The notes below the pieces were generated by a model. That model worked only from the letters and a program-made list of their open reading frames with translations. It ran no database searches and was not told where the DNA came from. From Clostridium sp. Marseille-Q2269 (GTDB lineage Bacteria; Bacillota; Clostridia; Clostridiales; Clostridiaceae): a stretch of 64,000 nucleotides of DNA. Location: positions 1 through 64,000 of the forward strand of contig NZ_CALSFS010000002.1 of assembly GCF_943736985.1 (NCBI RefSeq). The letters are read 5' to 3'. Position numbers and translations under genes: made by a program. Below are positions 62,453 through 64,000 of the stretch, one piece after another (within the stretch, counting starts at the first letter, position 1; every line of letters starts with the position of its first letter).

Positions 62453-63730
62453 ATGAAAGTTGTAGTTATAGGTGGCGGTTGGGCTGGATGTTCCGCAGCT
62501 ATTTGCGCTAAGAAAGCTGGAGCTGATGTTAGTCTTTTTGAAAAAACAGATTTACTTTTAGGATTAGGTAATGTTGGTGGAATAATGAGGAATAACGGTA
62601 GGTTTACTGCTGCAGAAGAACTTATTGCTTTAGGAGCTGGTGACTTAATAAATATAACAGATGAAAACAGTAGACATAAGAACATAGATTTTCCTGGTCA
62701 TAAACATGCGTGGCTTTACGATGTGAACAAAATAGAACCTGCTGTAAAAGATCATATGCTAAATATGGGAATAGATATTAACCTTACTTGTAGAATAGTT
62801 GATGTAGAAAAAGATAATGATAAATTAAAAGGCATATATATGTCTGATGGAAATTATGTAGAAGGGGATGTATTTATAGAAACCACCGGTTCTACTGGAC
62901 CAATGGGTAATTGTTTAAGATATGGTAATGGATGTTCTATGTGCATTTTAAGATGTCCTGCCTTTGGCCCTAGGGTAAGTTTAACATCAAGAGCTGGTAT
63001 AGAGGATTTTCAAGGGGAAAGAGAAGATGATTTGTTAGGTGCATTTAGTGGTTCCTGTAAGCTCGCTAAAGAAACCATGTCTGATGAATTAGTAAAAGAG
63101 CTGGATGAAACTGGAGTCCTAGTTTTAAAAGTGCCAAAAGAAGATATAAACCTCGATAAATTAAAGATGAAGGTTTGTCAACAATATGCTTTAAAGGAAT
63201 TTGCAGAAAATATAGTAATTCTGGATACTGGTCATGCAAAATTGATGACATCTTACTACCCTTTAGAAAAGTTAAGAAAAATAAAGGGATTAGAAAAAGT
63301 AAAATATATTGATCCTTATGCGGGTGGTAAAGGAAATTCCATAAGATATTTATCCGTAGCTCCAAGAACAAATGATATGAAAGTAAAAGGATTAAAAAAT
63401 CTTTTTGTTGGTGGAGAGAAAAGCGGTTTATTCGTTGGTCATACAGAAGCCATGGCCACAGGCAGTTTAGCTGGTCATAATGCTGTTAGATACTGCTTAG
63501 GTATGCCATTATTAATCTTACCAAGAAGTATTGCTCTAGGTGATTTAATATCATATGCTAATGAAAAACTTTATTCAAAGGAAGGGAGAAAAAATAGATA
63601 TACTTTCGCCGGTGCAGAATACTTCAAGAAAATGGTAGAAGAAAACTTGTATACTACAGATAAAGATGAAATAAAGAAAAAAGTTTCAAAGTTAAATTTA
63701 GAAAATGCTTTATCTCAAAGACTTATATAA
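62453..63730 (+). CDS. FAD-dependent oxidoreductase (TrmFO/GidA-like fold)
   Basis: A 425-residue flavoprotein. It opens with the dinucleotide motif VVVIGGGWAGCSAAICAKKAGADVSLFEK and ends its FAD domain with LKNLFVGGEKSGLFVGHTEAMATGSLAGHNAVR, an arrangement like TrmFO/GidA proteins, though the sequence is not clearly either. A cysteine cluster in NGCSMCILRCPAFGPR could bind an Fe-S centre or act in redox chemistry. No partner genes are in view. GGGGGTGG precedes the ATG. The substrate is unknown. Confidence 0.8.
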   Translation: MKVVVIGGGWAGCSAAICAKKAGADVSLFEKTDLLLGLGNVGGIMRNNGRFTAAEELIALGAGDLINITDENSRHKNIDFPGHKHAWLYDVNKIEPAVKDHMLNMGIDINLTCRIVDVEKDNDKLKGIYMSDGNYVEGDVFIETTGSTGPMGNCLRYGNGCSMCILRCPAFGPRVSLTSRAGIEDFQGEREDDLLGAFSGSCKLAKETMSDELVKELDETGVLVLKVPKEDINLDKLKMKVCQQYALKEFAENIVILDTGHAKLMTSYYPLEKLRKIKGLEKVKYIDPYAGGKGNSIRYLSVAPRTNDMKVKGLKNLFVGGEKSGLFVGHTEAMATGSLAGHNAVRYCLGMPLLILPRSIALGDLISYANEKLYSKEGRKNRYTFAGAEYFKKMVEENLYTTDKDEIKKKVSKLNLENALSQRLI

Positions 63731-63734
63731 AATT

Positions 63735-63765
63735 TTAGGAGCCATTTCATTATGGCTCCTTTTAA
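63735..63765 (+). terminator. Terminator after the FAD oxidoreductase
   Basis: AGGAGCCAT pairs with ATGGCTCCT across five bases, then TTTT. Confidence 0.85.
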
Positions 63766-63825
63766 AACCCTATATGTTAAAACAAATAATTTTTTCATAA
63801 TATAATTAAATTTAGGTTCTTTTAC

Positions 63826-63893
63826 CCATAAAAATACTCCCCTTTGTAGTAGCAGATTTTACTTTTAATCTATCTACCTTAAAGAGGAGCATA
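63826..63893 (-). terminator. Minus-strand terminator
   Basis: Read on the minus strand, TGCTCCTCTTT pairs with AAAGGGGAGTA, with an inner GTAG/CTAC stem, followed by TTTTT. It should end a minus-strand gene lying beyond the right window edge. The remaining ~100 bp shows nothing else. Confidence 0.65.
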
Positions 63894-64000
63894 TTACTTT
63901 TTAAATTGTATATTCTATATAATATACTTTCAGAAAACTACTTCATTAAAAGTCTATTACACCATAATTTTATATATTTCTAATTATAAATTTCATCTTT

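Noticed and set aside
1-64000. tRNA, rRNA or CRISPR arrays
   Set aside because: No cloverleaf-type sequence, rRNA core sequence or regularly spaced repeats were seen. The repeats found are inverted or simple tandem.

Overview
The window is very AT-rich DNA with long AT-only intergenic stretches, purine and FMN riboswitches, strong AGGAGG ribosome-binding sites and TTG/GTG starts. Together with a secondary alcohol dehydrogenase close to the C. beijerinckii enzyme and an anaerobic, selenium-linked purine-degradation cluster, this points to a Clostridium sensu stricto chromosome. The C. botulinum/C. sporogenes group is my best guess, by inference only.

Layout. 1-790: one copy (L) of a large multi-hairpin repeat. 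869-7926: mnmA, an AcoR-like sigma-54 activator with its secondary alcohol dehydrogenase, and a HelD-like helicase. 8197-13919: a tandem glycine riboswitch in front of a frameshifted Na+:alanine/glycine symporter, a guanine riboswitch in front of a hypoxanthine/guanine permease, then DUF218 and SGNH-hydrolase genes. 14477-20838 (minus strand): an eight-gene operon yqeC-mocA-yqeB-xdhC-NTPase-permease-ATPase-binding protein, which matures the molybdenum cofactor and probably imports molybdate or tungstate. 21213-37369: ygeV (sigma-54 activator), ygeX, a xanthine/urate-type permease, hydA, ygeW, ygfK, ssnA, ygeY and xdh, the anaerobic purine/urate breakdown cluster. 37796-45652: guanine riboswitch and purE-C-F-M-N-H-D, de novo purine synthesis. 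45951-46355: a small HNH protein. 46356-47145: the second copy (R) of the large repeat, in inverted orientation. 47215-54218: an MBL-fold hydrolase, pepD, and an FMN riboswitch with ribD-E-BA-H. 54485-57558: a TauE/SafE exporter, a small membrane protein and rlmD. 57461-61731: a decayed mobile island at the 3' end of rlmD, made of a large serine recombinase remnant, an IS3 fragment, a damaged RloA/RloB pair and an apparently intact IS607/TnpB element. 62453-63730: an FAD-dependent oxidoreductase.

How the parts work together. Four -24/-12 (sigma-54) promoters are visible: before adh, on the minus strand before yqeC, before ygeX and before ygeW. The last three each have two to four copies of a 15-bp palindrome, TTATCAnnnTGATAA, upstream. 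This suggests that YgeV switches on cofactor maturation, metal import and purine catabolism as one regulon. Guanine riboswitches oppositely control purine uptake and synthesis.

The least explained structure is the pair of inverted ~0.7 kb multi-hairpin elements bounding 45 kb. Each contains a ~215-bp near-palindrome. The R copy also shows a second ~220-bp hairpin whose tip carries two different stems with the same five-base loop.
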